From positions 124,001 through 188,000 of the forward strand of contig JAGXJF010001838.1 of assembly GCA_019208055.1 (NCBI GenBank): a stretch of 64,000 nt of DNA, written 5' to 3'. The position numbers and the translations under genes were made by a program. How positions within the stretch are numbered: position 1 is the stretch's first letter; each line of letters opens with the position of its first letter. Source of the DNA: Stipa capillata. Lineage: Eukaryota; Streptophyta; Magnoliopsida; Poales; Poaceae. A model generated the notes under the pieces. That model was not told the origin of the DNA. It saw only the letters and a program-made list of their open reading frames with translations, and ran no database searches. Shown piece by piece: positions 23,901 through 34,984 of the stretch.

Positions 23901-24936
23901 AACCATTGGCTGCCTATAGCAACAATTTATGGAACCTACTTTATTAGACTGATTTATTCAATATTGATTCTTCCTGATTTGATATTTTACTTGTTGTATG
24001 AAACTAGGCAGCTATCTCTATGTGATGTATCGTGGTTTTTCATGGTTGCAGCCTGGATATAGAGGAACTGCTAGTAAGAGGGAGAGGAATTTCAAACACT
24101 GCCCTGTACTGTCGCGAGCCCACTTATTTAAGTGTGCAACTCACTTGATTGGAGTTTTTCTCCATTAACAGAGTATCAGAGTCTAAATTGGATAACATAA
24201 ACTCATGAACGCGCGCTTACTATTAACTTGACTTCTTTTTTGGAGGAAAAACTGTAGGGGAGGCCCCGACAGTATATATTAATAATATAGGGAAAATATT
24301 TACGAAGAAGGGGGGAAGGGGAATGTACAAAGGAGGGGGAAACCGAGGAAGGACTTTACAGTCTAAACAAGAGAAGCAAGCCAGTCCCTAAGAGGGGCTT
24401 AGGGCCCCTCTTTCATTCTAAAGGAGAGGAGAGTCATCTCTCTTTAACTTGACATTTTGACCAAATATGTTTGCAGTCTTTATTGTGGTTATTATGTACT
24501 GAATGATTTGTTTGTTGTACTAGTGAAAACGGATTAATGATTTATGTTTCTCTAAGTCGTACTGTCTCACCTTGCATCACAAAACATCCTTTTGGCTCAT
24601 CCCTTTTGTATATTCCGAACCCCTTGGTGATGTTTCAGCTCAAGTGCTAAACTCTTCATTGCTTTTGTTGCTCTATCAGCTCATTTTTTTTCTGCTGCTA
24701 CATGAATTCATCACCCACTATTTTTTGGGAATGAGTCATCACCCACTTGGTCGATGCAGGAGTGCTGCATTTGCCTTTCAGCGTATGATGATGGTGCAGA
24801 GCTGCGTGAACTCCCTTGTGCCCACCATTTCCACTGTGCCTGCATTGACAAATGGCTTCACATAAATGCGACTTGCCCTCTATGCAAGTTGAATGTTCGA
24901 AAAAACAGCAGCAGCAGTGGTAGTGAAGAAGTATAA
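20990..24936 (+). pseudogene. RING-H2 ubiquitin E3 ligase (RIE1/At1g12760-like) pseudogene
   Basis: Five exons can be placed: 20990-21486, 22579-22698, 22799-22930, 23694-23853 and 24760-24936. The intact family is a membrane E3 with several hydrophobic helices and a C-terminal RING-H2. Exon 1 (MSTPRSPSPSRD) carries two hydrophobic segments. Exons 2-3 carry IWWIIGFYWVSAGG and another helix. Exon 5 has a complete RING-H2 (CCIC, then LPCAHHFHCACIDKW, then CPLC). Damage: an in-frame TAG at 21182-21184; the expected acceptor AG before exon 3 reads AA (22797-22798); one T is missing near 22842; and five extra bases in exon 4 (about 23798-23802) shift the frame. Breaks are inferred from the family pattern. 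A functional paralogue probably exists elsewhere. Confidence 0.82.
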
Positions 24937-27609
24937 ATCTCCATGTCGGAATCCAAGTATTACCAGTTTTCAGCTCTCTTCTCCACCCAGGCGACTGTCG
25001 TGACAACGGTACTTTTCATGACAAAACCCTTTCAAGTGTGCATCCGTGTTTCCTTGCTAATATAACAAACAAAATATGATTCATGTTATTCTTTTATCTA
25101 TATGTGCTCAATAGTGGTAATATGTATTGAAGTTACTCAAGCTGTTGTATATGTGTTAAAACTGTTCGTTGCAATAATGCCTTGGCGTTGTAGTCTTGTA
25201 GATTCCCAATAGTTGAACTATGCCAAGAGTCATGTTTGCCTACTTGCTTGTGTAGTATATTGGCTGTGTTTCAGAATTGTTCGCTTGATCTATTCTGATG
25301 CTTTGGTTGTTGGTTCTTGATATATTTCTTAGTAAATATATATTCAGTGTGGGTCCTTGGCAATTGCACGGCGTGGTTCATCATGCTATATGGATTAATA
25401 ATCTGTCTTATCTTAAATTTGACTAGCAGGAGTGTACGTTTTGACCATGGTTTTGACTAGTACTCTTTTGTTTCAAAATGTAGGGCACACTATGACTGTC
25501 CAATTAATCAAATAATATGTGGGTCATGTTACACAAAATTAATATTATTAGATTCGTCTTCAAAAACATTTTATCATGATGGTGATTTTCTAACTATTGA
25601 AAATTTACCGTTAAAGTTTAAATTTAGACGGTTAAAATACGTCTTACATTTTGAAACGGAGGAGTAGGATTTTGAGCAAACCCATACAAGCACCTATTGT
25701 TTTCTCAAATAACATGCTGGAATTCAAAAAAGATATAAAACATCAAACCCTTTAAGTCGGTGGAGCCTAATTAAGAATAATCCATAGCCATTAGAATAAA
25801 ATGTTACCTAAAACATATCCCAAATATAAGTATCTTGAAATAGAAACAATTCTCTATGATATTTGTAAATTGCGTTTGAGTGGTAAGATATTACGAGCAG
25901 ATGATTACACTCCATTGGTAACCAGATATATTATATATACTGCCATGCGATCCGTATCGCCAATAGTATATCTAGAACTATATAGATTAACCATGTGAAA
26001 TCAATCTCATTAGATTTATCTTTAAAAAATGATTTATGTTCTGTAATGTTTATTACTTTTACTAACATTCTATTGATCAAAGCACGCGTTCTCAGAAACT
26101 CACACTTGTGCATATAAAAAAATACCCAAAAAGTTTGAAGTAGTGTGCACCCACCCATACAAACGAAAATCCACATACATTTTTTTCCTACCTTTTGGCA
26201 GCTACAACATTTTGTCTTCAGTGTGTTTTTTGGTGCAATTGCACGGTTAGATACTACCATAAACATATTTATTATACTACTCTAGCACTTGTGAATTGAA
26301 GTATAGATATATTTCTTATACAATTTTAGTGGATTTAACATATATTTGATTGATCTGCACAGTTATGCCTACCAAAAATTAGTGGTATAGATATTTCTCT
26401 CTTCTCGGGTTTTTAGTAATACAATATAGTAGATAATGATAACAATACGATCATCTATGTCTATAATGACATTCAATTTTGGCTTCATACTTGTGTCAGG
26501 TTTGAATTGGCTCTCCTTATTCTTCTATATGGGATATTTCATTAATTTAAACAGACAAGTCCATTTACCCCTTTTTCAGACATCTCCGGGTACGCGGTGT
26601 TTTTGGAAGTCAGAGCCATTGTCCTTTTATCTTAAATATAAGAAGACACATGGATGAGAGATGGTGTGGAAAACGACCTTTACTCTTTCTAGTGCATTTC
26701 ATGTGAGTACGTAATTTTACATTACCTCTATGATTACTGAATAGCTAGATAGTTTTTTATTAATGTTTTTCTCTACTTTGAACTTCAGTGTTTGCCCTAC
26801 TTAGTGCATGGGACTTGAGTATGGATCTCTTTGCCTTGCCATAGGATTTCCCGACTTTCATTAAGGCTTCTATTTTCTCGCCTTAATGTCGGGAATAGAT
26901 ACTCGAAGATGAAAGTAACGAACTATAAAATCTTCTTATTCATGGGTCTAAGACCTTTATTATCGTGGATATCAATGCAAAATTCGACGTGCATCTCTCC
27001 TTGTAGGGTCCGTAATAATTCGTTGTTTTCTTTCAATAAATACATTTATGGTGAAACGAAATCTTTGAATTTCTTAAGACTCGAGGGTGCATTCCCGTAC
27101 TGGATTATAAGATAAAGTGATATTATATGCAAGTAGTCTAAAATTGATGAAAATTGCATCATGCAAGACTACATGTCTTCTAACATAATGTTGGTATATA
27201 GATCTTTATTGATTAATAATTTTTGCAAATCCGTTCTTAATGTGGAAATGTAATAATCATTCCTTTAGTGCGCAAATAGTGTACACAAAGTTTTCTTGAC
27301 CTTTGGGAATAGTTATGTTTTTCTTCTCATTGTTCCAAGATATGTATACTATACCCACTTCGTGTGACGCACATTTCTTACCCAAGTTCTATATTAAAGA
27401 AATTAAATTTAATAAATATACAGCAAAAGCAGAAACAACATAACAAAATTTTAATAATAGAACTTGACTTATTATAAAAACACTGATGATATATGTCTGC
27501 AAGCACACAAATAGAAACTTCAAAATATTTGTTCTCAGAGTTCAGACACCATCATTAAATTATTCAGATGCAAAAAATAATGTAATGTCTGATAAAATTT
27601 ATTAAAATG
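24937..27609. other. Intergenic DNA without recognisable genes
   Basis: Apart from the MITE at 25463-25664 and a short inverted repeat at 26848-26895 (TTCCCGACTTTCATTAAGGC against GCCTTAATGTCGGGAA), I see no gene. Open frames here are short and AT-rich, without family signal. Confidence 0.6.
25463..25664. mobile_element. Stowaway MITE
   Basis: Its ends are CTCTTTTGTTTCAAAATGTA and the inverted TACATTTTGAAACGGAGGAG. It is flanked by TA at 25461-25462 and 25665-25666. This is typical Tc1/mariner-related MITE structure. Confidence 0.88.
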
Positions 27610-28655
27610 TGTGTAGGTACTCAAGCAGATCCAGAGAAATACGCGTCAACCTCTGCCTGAATCTAGACGTCTACTGGCTCCCTTGTGTGGTAGGCGTCGC
27701 CTCAGGGAGTGCTTTCATCTTCTCCTGAATGGTAACAACGGCCATCTCAGTATCCATGCGATCAACATTATCAATGTTCACGAGGATTTCACTTTTCTCT
27801 TGTTGAGCTACCTCAAGGGCAAGTGCCTCTTGCTCTATGTCCATGTCCTTAATGATAGCAAAGGGAGACTTCATACTTTTCTGCTCTTTGTTCTTTTGAT
27901 GGAAAACTTCAATGATGTGTTTGGGGGTATGGCAAGTCTTGGATCAATGTTTCCACATGTCAAAATGAAAACAAGTCTTGTCCTATAGATCATATAGCTC
28001 CTTTTCTATTGTTGAGGGTAAAGCTCTCTCTTATAAGCAATTATCTTATTCCCTTCTTGTACTTTTGGCCTTTTTTTCTTGAAGGTGGGCTCTTCACATT
28101 GTAAGTAATAACATGAGCTTTGTGCCTAATCCTGGTTTCTGCAGAGTGAGAATTATAGTTCTTTCTCATAATTTCATTTTGCTATTCAACAACTTGCATA
28201 ACATCTATCAAGTCAAAATACTCGTGGACTTATAATGGCAATATTGACGCTACAACACCACGTTGCTAGCATGGAAGGTGGAGAGTGTCTTTTCTATCCA
28301 TTTCTTTTCTATGAGCTTCTTGCTACAAATCCTGTGCAGGGTAGAGTTCTACGTAGTCACAGAGTTGAAGCAGAGATTGCCTCATTCATCCTCTGCCTTG
28401 GGATGAGTGCATACTCGAGCTTTGCAAAGCGCTCCTGCAAAAAGTATCATAGTGTCATGGGGTTCCTTTTCTGTCAAATACTCATATTTCAAAGTGGGTA
28501 AGAGGTGGTGGCGGAGAAAGTGCAGTGCTTGGCCACTTTGGGCAGGTAATGCGGGTCCAACACTCTGACCAATGACCGCTCTGAGGTCCTTTGCGTCGAA
28601 GATAATCTCCACGTCATATTTCCATGTTAGGTAGTTTTTCATCATGAAAGGCAAG
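27610..28655 (-). pseudogene. Decayed Ty1/copia gag fragment
   Basis: The N-terminal part (from 28654) reads MKNYLTWKYDVEIIFDAKDL, then ALHFLRHHLLPTLKYEYL, characteristic of the copia-type Gag (UBN2-like). Downstream, in other frames, come KTLSTFHASN-like text and then an EEKSEILVNIDNVDRMDTEM-like stretch (27874-27671). Stops and frameshifts are frequent. No zinc knuckle or protease remains. Its LTRs were not identified. Confidence 0.7.
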
Positions 28656-28705
28656 CTTAGAGAATTCTTTGTTCGACAAGGCAGACATCCAACATCACTT
28701 ATGAA

Positions 28706-28709
28706 TATA

Positions 28710-28741
<32 letters not shown>

Positions 28742-28742
28742 A
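28706..28742. repeat. (TG)n(TA)n microsatellite
   Basis: An alternating tgtgtg run passes into tatata. The surrounding 28.66-29.04 kb is AT-rich and shows nothing else. Confidence 0.9.
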
Positions 28743-29039
28743 GTTTTACTTCATGTAAAAATATATAAATGGTATGCAAAATAATATATAATATTCTTAA
28801 GTAACTTCATTATTTCCTTAAGAAATTATATTTCAATAAAGCAAAGGAACTCAAATAATAAGCCCAAAAAATTTATAATATGCAAGGAATAAATGCGAAA
28901 GGTACGCTTGAAATTGTTCTATGAATGACTGCAATTTTCGGTGGTTCTTCGTGAATCCAATAAAATATAGGGTATCCCTAATAATTTTTCCAATAAATTA
29001 TCTTCCAGGGATCTTTATGCAAATATCTTGCCCACTAGC

Positions 29040-29760
29040 CTACTGAGCCCTCGTGGCCTACAAGCACAGTGCAACCTGCCCGCCAAGCCTACGAGGCTGG
29101 CAAGCATGCCGTAGTCGTGGTGCCCCTTTGTGTACCATTTGCCTACAAGGCCGGCAAGCGCACGCGTGTGTGCCGCTTTCCCGCCTAGCTCGTGAGGCCA
29201 ACAGGTGTAGCTGGGCTACAAGCACTTGTGGTGGCTTGCTCACCCATCGACCCACGTGGTTGACAAGCACAGTGCGGCTTGCTAGCGCAGCCTGCTCGCC
29301 CGCCTGGCCCGTGAAGTCGGCAAGCAAAGTGCGGTGGCGGCCCACTCGCTCGCTTGGCTTGTGAGGCGGGGAAGTGCAGCACTGCCCATTGTGACAATCG
29401 CGAGGCCGGCAAGCGCTATGCAGTATGCCTACGCAATGCGCGGCGCAGCTTGCCTGCTCGCCTAGCCTTCTAGGGCGGCAAGCGTGGCTGGGCTCAGCGG
29501 CTTGCTCGCCTACCGTGGCCCGTCCGCCCACTCGGCCTGCAAGATTGGCAAGCATGGCTAGGCTCGGTTGCCTGCTCGTGCGGTGTCCTTGTCCACCTAG
29601 CTCTTGCGACAGCCCGCCTGCCTACCTGGCTTGATAGGCCGGCAAGCATGGCTGGGTGGTGCATGTCGTGGCCTGCCCGCCTGCCTAGCCTGCGAGGCCA
29701 ACAAGTGTGTCTCGGTGGGATGCGCGCGCTCGTGTTTGGCGCACATCGGCGTGGCTAGGT
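29040..29760. repeat. GC-rich degenerate tandem array (GAGGCCGGCAAGC core)
   Basis: Blocks of about 60-75 bp recur roughly ten times. Each holds a version of 'GCCTGCTCGCC...CGTGAGGCCGGCAAGC' and a variable tail. Frames on both strands stay open for over 100 codons because the array lacks A/T-rich stops. The predicted proteins are low-complexity Cys/Ala/Pro/Arg and do not resemble a family. I treat it as noncoding repeat DNA, continuing in weaker form to about 30070. Confidence 0.65.
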
Positions 29761-30182
29761 CCGCCACGGCCTACATGGCGCGGTGGTGCGCGTCGCCAGC
29801 GATGCCTGCGTGGTGCCATGTTAATGCCGGGAAGATGTCGAGGATGTCTTGTTGGTGGCCGAAGGTGGCACGAAGGTGCGATGTTACCTTGTTCATCTAT
29901 TGCTAGCGGTGTTACTTTGTGCACCATCCGGTGTGTGCCAGCAATGTCCTTGTGTCGAGGCAACAACGTCGACCTCAATTCCGTGCCCAAGTGACAACCT
30001 CACGCCATGTCATGCAATAGCGGACTATGCCAATCTGCAGCACGTCGTGGTGGGTTTTTACTCGTAGCCTATACGCTTTCGAACCGATGTCATACTGACT
30101 ATTTGCAATTCCTGACTATTGTAGGGTGGTGATTGTTCTAGCTCCATCAATTAAACCACGTGTTAACAAATGGCGTCCGTTA

Positions 30183-30848
30183 GGTCAGACTAGATTAATC
30201 TCTAAGAACACGGTATAGCAAATAGAAAGAGAGATTCAATATAGAAAATGAGAGAGTAGTGCAAAACATAATCTATACATTGAATTTGATCTATTAGAAT
30301 TGTTGGGGAAGGGGTCTCCGCGCTAGCCCGTTTCCGTAGTTTTCCACATCTGCCATCAATAACCAAGCTGACGCTGTCAAGGGCAGCCACAGTATTCGTC
30401 ATCGTCAAGGACTACATCGACGATGTCAAGGGCAACCTCAGCGGCCGTCTACGTCGACGTCATCAAGGACTACCTTGACGTCCGTCACCGTCGAGGACTA
30501 CGTCAACGTCGTCAAGGTCAGACTAGATTAATCTCTAAGAACACGGTATAGCAAATAGAAAGAGAGATTCAATATAGAAAATGAGAGAGTAGTGCAAAAC
30601 ATAATCTATACATTGAATTTGATCTATTAGAATTGTTGGGGAAGGGGTCTCCGCGCTAGCCCGTTTCCGTAGTTTTCCACATCTGCCATCAATAACCAAG
30701 CTGACGCTGTCAAGGGCAGCCACAGTATTCGTCATCGTCAAGGACTACATCGACGATGTCAAGGGCAATCTCAGCGGCCGTCTACGTCGACGTCATCAAG
30801 GACTACCTTGACGTCCGTCACCGTCGAGGACTACGTCGACGTCGTCAA
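30183..30848. repeat. 333-bp tandem duplication
   Basis: Unit 1 (30183-30515) and unit 2 (30516-30848) start GGTCAGACTAGATTAATCTC and differ at only a few bases. The near-identity implies a recent duplication. Each unit ends in the minisatellite described next. Confidence 0.93.
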
Positions 30849-31330
30849 GGACTACCTTGACGACGTCGACGTAGTCCTCGACGGTGACGGACGTCAAGGT
30901 AGTCCTTGATGACATGACGACGTCAAGGGCAACCTCAGCGCCCATCGCCATCAAAGTCTACGTCGACGTCGTCAAGGACTACCTCGACATCCGTCATTGT
31001 CGAGGACTACGTCGACGTCGTCAAGGACTACATCAACAACGTCAAGGGCAAGCTCAGCGCCCGTCGCCATCAAGGTCTACGTCGACGTCATCAAGGACTA
31101 ACTCAACATCCATCACCGTCGAGGACTACGTCGACTTCGTCAAAGACTACACCGACGACGTCAAAGGGTTGAGCGTCCATCGTCATCAAGGTCTACGTCA
31201 ACGTCGTTAAGGACTAGCTCGATGTCTGTCACCGTCGAGGACTACGTCGACGTCGTCAAGGACCACCTTGACGTCCGTTATCGTCAAGGTCTACGTCGAC
31301 GTCATCAAAGACCACCTCGACGTGCTTAAA
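30395..31330. repeat. Minisatellite of GTCAAGGACTAC / CGTCGACGTCGTC units
   Basis: Units of roughly 45-60 bp combine 'cgtcgaggactacgtcgacgtcgtcaaggactac' with 'gacgtccgtcaccgtc'. Every core carries GTCGAC and GACGTC palindromes, so the array can fold strongly. No coding signal. Confidence 0.85.
30792..30913. repeat. Perfect palindrome: two 59-bp arms, 4-bp centre
   Basis: 30792-30850 and 30855-30913 are exact reverse complements around ACTA (30851-30854). The arms are built from the minisatellite units, so one block of the array has been duplicated in inverted orientation. Confidence 0.95.
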
Positions 31331-31800
31331 GATTCCTCCAAAGATACCAAAGAATATTCCTCAAAGATATCCGAAATATTCTCTCAATATCCTCTAAGGA
31401 TGGAAAAATGACCATAATGCCCTTGTAAATTCCCTCTCATGTGAGGGCAAAATTGTAATCTCATATTTTTCATTCTCAAACCCTATAAATACCCCCATAG
31501 GGGTAGAGAGAGGAGGAGAACTCTTGTAACCCTAATTCTACACTTCAACACAAAAGTGACTTTCACCTCGTACACATGGTGAGTTTCGCCTCCTCGTACA
31601 TGACTCGTGTTTCACCCCGTCGTACGTATCTCGTGCCTCACCTTGACGAACAACCCAAGCGTCATACTTACTCGTACTCCTCGTGCACCACCGATAGTCG
31701 CTATAGCCGATCGGGGGTGCCTAAAGTACACTGTCTAGTCTTGTAGCTATGACAAGAATTAATTGACGGTCATTGATTCCATGATTACCTCAGGCTGTTT
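31330..31800 (+). promoter_or_regulatory. LTR-like promoter region with TATA box
   Basis: A U3-like stretch (ATGACCATAATGCCCTTG) precedes CCCTATAAATACCCCC, with the TATA at 31484-31491. CTTGTAACCCTAATTCTACAC follows about 40 bp later. This arrangement is common in plant LTRs. The matching element body and a second LTR were not found, so it may be a solo LTR fragment. The rest of 31.8-32.1 kb is AT-rich with nothing recognisable. Confidence 0.4.
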
Positions 31801-32146
31801 GAAGGTAGCCTAATCCGTAGACTCAGAGAGTCTCGTGTTGATTATATGTTGTGAAACTAATTTCACAAGATGTGATCTGATAGTTGTACAATAGGTAGAT
31901 AAAATATTTTATAGAAAAGTAAAATAGACGTGAGGATATAAAGTGATGCTCTTCTCTTTATTAGATTAGGTCTCACGAATATAAGCTCTCAATAATGTAT
32001 GTCAAATAATTAAAAAAGCCAACTATAAGACTATAATTTAGTAATTAATTACACGTAAGCAACACGCTGGCCACCATAGGGGCCGGTTTCATAACAATTT
32101 CTAGGGATCATGCGGCCTGTGAAAACTTTTCCTGGTCAACATCGGC

Positions 32147-32278
32147 CACCGTTTGGATGTCAGGTGCGCAGAATAGTTCTTGGCCTAATCCACGTGACCC
32201 ACAGGATAGGGGCACCGTTTGGATGTCAGGTGCACAGAATAATTCTTGGTCCAATCCACGTGACCCACGGGATAGATA
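32147..32278. repeat. 66-bp tandem duplication
   Basis: The units 32147-32212 and 32213-32278 begin CACCGTTTGGATGTCAGGTG and differ at a few positions. Confidence 0.92.
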
Positions 32279-32344
32279 GAGAAGATCAAAAGATTTCCTC
32301 AAAGACGTGCAAAAATTCACTGACCCATCGCGACAAGTTTTAGG

Positions 32345-34650
32345 TACTCTTAGAATGGCTTGAGCTTGTGCATAAATTAGTTGTCCGGATAAACTTTTTA
32401 TAAGCTGCAGTGAAAATAAGCTCTAAAATTAAATTATGCCTCTTAGGAATGGCTTATAAATTTGAGTTTATTGTATATGACGGATGGTGCAAAGTCTACA
32501 ATACCCATAGAATCGTTTGTTTGCTGTTTAGTATATTGAATTGTCTGAAAATAAATGTTATAATTCTGCGTGGTTCCATATTAGACAAGTCGATACTTTG
32601 ATTTTTTTTATAACATATTCTGAGGTCAATCTAAGGTCTAAGCCATGCAATTCTCTAGGTTAGGTCAACTAAATAGACCGAAATGTTCAAGCTCAGCTGT
32701 TTCGCAGTTTTGCCGATAGGATGTTAATTACTTTTTCATGTATGTTGGTCCATATTCCATATCCACTAAAATTTCTCACAAATAAAAGTTTCTGAATTTT
32801 CCATAGCAGCTGTACTGAGAACATAACTGCAATGCTAGAAATCAGAGTATATCATCAACATTGTACCATGAGAATTATGGGCCAAAAAATTAAAAAATTC
32901 ACTATGTAAGGCAACTGATTTTCATTAGTGTATAGTACACCAACATATACGGCAAAGAACATACAAAACATATACACGTCTTCACTCTTAAATCAATCAC
33001 CAACTAATTTTTTGCAATCACCAACACATACACAGATAATAGTTAACTGGATTCCACCAACCGATCAGAGCATATACAGATCACCAACACATACATTGAT
33101 CATTTTATATACACCAACAGATTCCAATAGCAGTACATACACCAACCGATTTCAGAATATCAATTGGAGAATAGCAACCGATTCTATCTCTCTTACCTTT
33201 GGTACAATGAAGCTTTGCACTGTTGTTGATTTCCAGGAGAGGATTGGAAGGCTACCTCCTACTGCTGCTGTTGGTCCTCTTCTGTTCCTTTGAGAATCAG
33301 CGGCGGATGGCACTTGGTGGAGGCAGCGGCAGCACCACTTGCTGCAAAGGGATCCGGGACGCAGAGCAGCATAGGGGGGGCGGCGGGTTTGTCTAGTGGC
33401 ACTCGGGGAAGAAGACCGGCGTCGGGGCGACGGCGTGATGCGACCTGCATCGGGGCGGCGATGCGTGATGCCACCGGTGGATCTAGCAGCGGGAGGCGGG
33501 CTGCGTGGGGAGGTAGGCGACACGGGAAGGGCACCTCCGGGACAGCCGGCACGAGGAGGGATCCGGCGGGGAGGGCTAGAGTGGGGAGAGATCCGGAGGG
33601 GATGCGGCGCGGGGAGGCAGGCCCGGGGACGTTAGTGGCCAGGAGGCCGTCGACGCTGGGAGGCTGGCGCGGGAGAGATCCGACGGGCAGGCGGCGGGGG
33701 GAGGCCGGTGCGGGATGGATCTGGCGGGGAGGGTGGCGGCGTGGGATGGGGAAGAGGAAGAGGGGAGATGGGGTGCCCGATCGGGAGGAGAGTGTATTTT
33801 CTAGGAGTGGCAGTATTTTCGTGAATTCTGTGAATTTCAGGGGTAAAGACCGGACGGAATAAGTGAGGAACACGGAGAAGCTCGGGAAGCCTCAAATTTG
33901 AGGCTTCCTGGTACCAACAGAAATCCAAAATAGCTTAAAAATTAAGTCTTAATTCATTTGCCTCTTAAAGATGGCTTATAGCTTATTTTCACATATAAAC
34001 TCTCTAGAATCCATCCCTAAGGGGGCCTTACCGTCCCGTCAGTCCGCCACCCTCTATCATGCTTTGAGTTTCTTCCCTTCGCTCTATTTGTGACTTCTCC
34101 TTGCCCGCGCCCCTACCAGCGAGCCTCGCCTCGCCTCATTGCCGTGGTATATGGCCGCGCCGCCTGCACTTGCCTCGTAGGGCCTCAACTCTGTCACAGA
34201 TGGTCACAGAGGATTCTTTTTCCCCAGCGGATTGGCCAGGATCGATGTCCTTCCCCTAGGAAGAATGCCATTGGTACTCAAAGTCTCAAACAAATTAATC
34301 CTAAAATAGTATTATGCTGGAAAATAATAAATATACAAACATTTTCTCGAGCCTGTTGAGACATCTGTGACTGTGAACCTGTTTCTCTGCACCCTGTAGG
34401 TCGCCCGTTCATCATCAAGACAAACCTTCAAGGCTTCAATCACTCAGTTTAATCATCCCGCAGAAACATTCGAGACTTATTAGCACTTCCTGAACTCGTC
34501 ACTAAAACATGAACGTAAATAGTTTTAAAATTTTAGATAGTTAAATATTTTTAGATTTGATCATCAACATAGAAAAGACTACCAACATTGATAAAATAAA
34601 ATAGGATATTATTAGATTCACCATAAAATATACTTTTATAATATATAATT
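32345..34650. other. Intergenic DNA with a GC-rich island
   Basis: 32.35-33.2 kb and 33.9-34.65 kb are AT-rich and show no gene. 33.26-33.87 kb is GC-rich and open on both strands (204 codons minus, 190 codons plus). Both proteins are Pro/Arg/Gly/Ala low-complexity, so neither is called as a gene. A short sequence like TGCCTCTTA-GATGGCTTATA occurs in direct orientation near 32437 and 33960, on both sides of the island, hinting at a decayed element. Confidence 0.45.
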
Positions 34651-34661
34651 ATTTTTATTTA

Positions 34662-34931
34662 GAGAAGTGTTTCTATGCTCTTCCAAAAGTTTTTTACACA
34701 CATCTTAAAGCATCCATAGGTGAATAGCATAATGGCATATTAGTCAAATTAGTTTGGGCTCGAAACCCGTATCCAGCCCGGTCCAACCCCGCTCGAGCGT
34801 TCTCTTTCCACGACTCACCCCACGGGATTTGGGCCCAAACTAATTTAACTAATATGCCCTTTTGCTATTCACCCATGGATGTTCTGAGATCTGTGTAAAA
34901 AACTTTTGGAAGAGCATAGAAAACACTTCTC
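34662..34931. mobile_element. MULE-type MITE with long inverted repeats
   Basis: It has inverted arms of about 100 bp, starting GAGAAGTG and ending CACTTCTC. A 9-bp target duplication TTTTATTTA flanks it (34653-34661 and 34932-34940), the size typical of Mutator-like elements. The centre is GC-rich and noncoding. Confidence 0.85.
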
Positions 34932-34984
34932 TTTTATTTAAACAACATATTTTAAGAAATTAATGGTCAAAGTGTCAATTTTTT

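Noticed and set aside
29058..29994. Cys-rich proteins encoded in the GC-rich array
   Set aside because: Frames on both strands stay open because of repeated GC-rich blocks; composition differs between frames without conserved spacing.
30351..31330. CRISPR-like array
   Set aside because: The repeats lack constant direct repeats with unique spacers; units vary and invert, and the genome is a plant's.
33259..33873. 204-codon minus-strand frame opposite a 190-codon plus-strand frame
   Set aside because: Both are Pro/Arg or Gly/Arg-rich products of GC composition; no splice, domain or promoter support.
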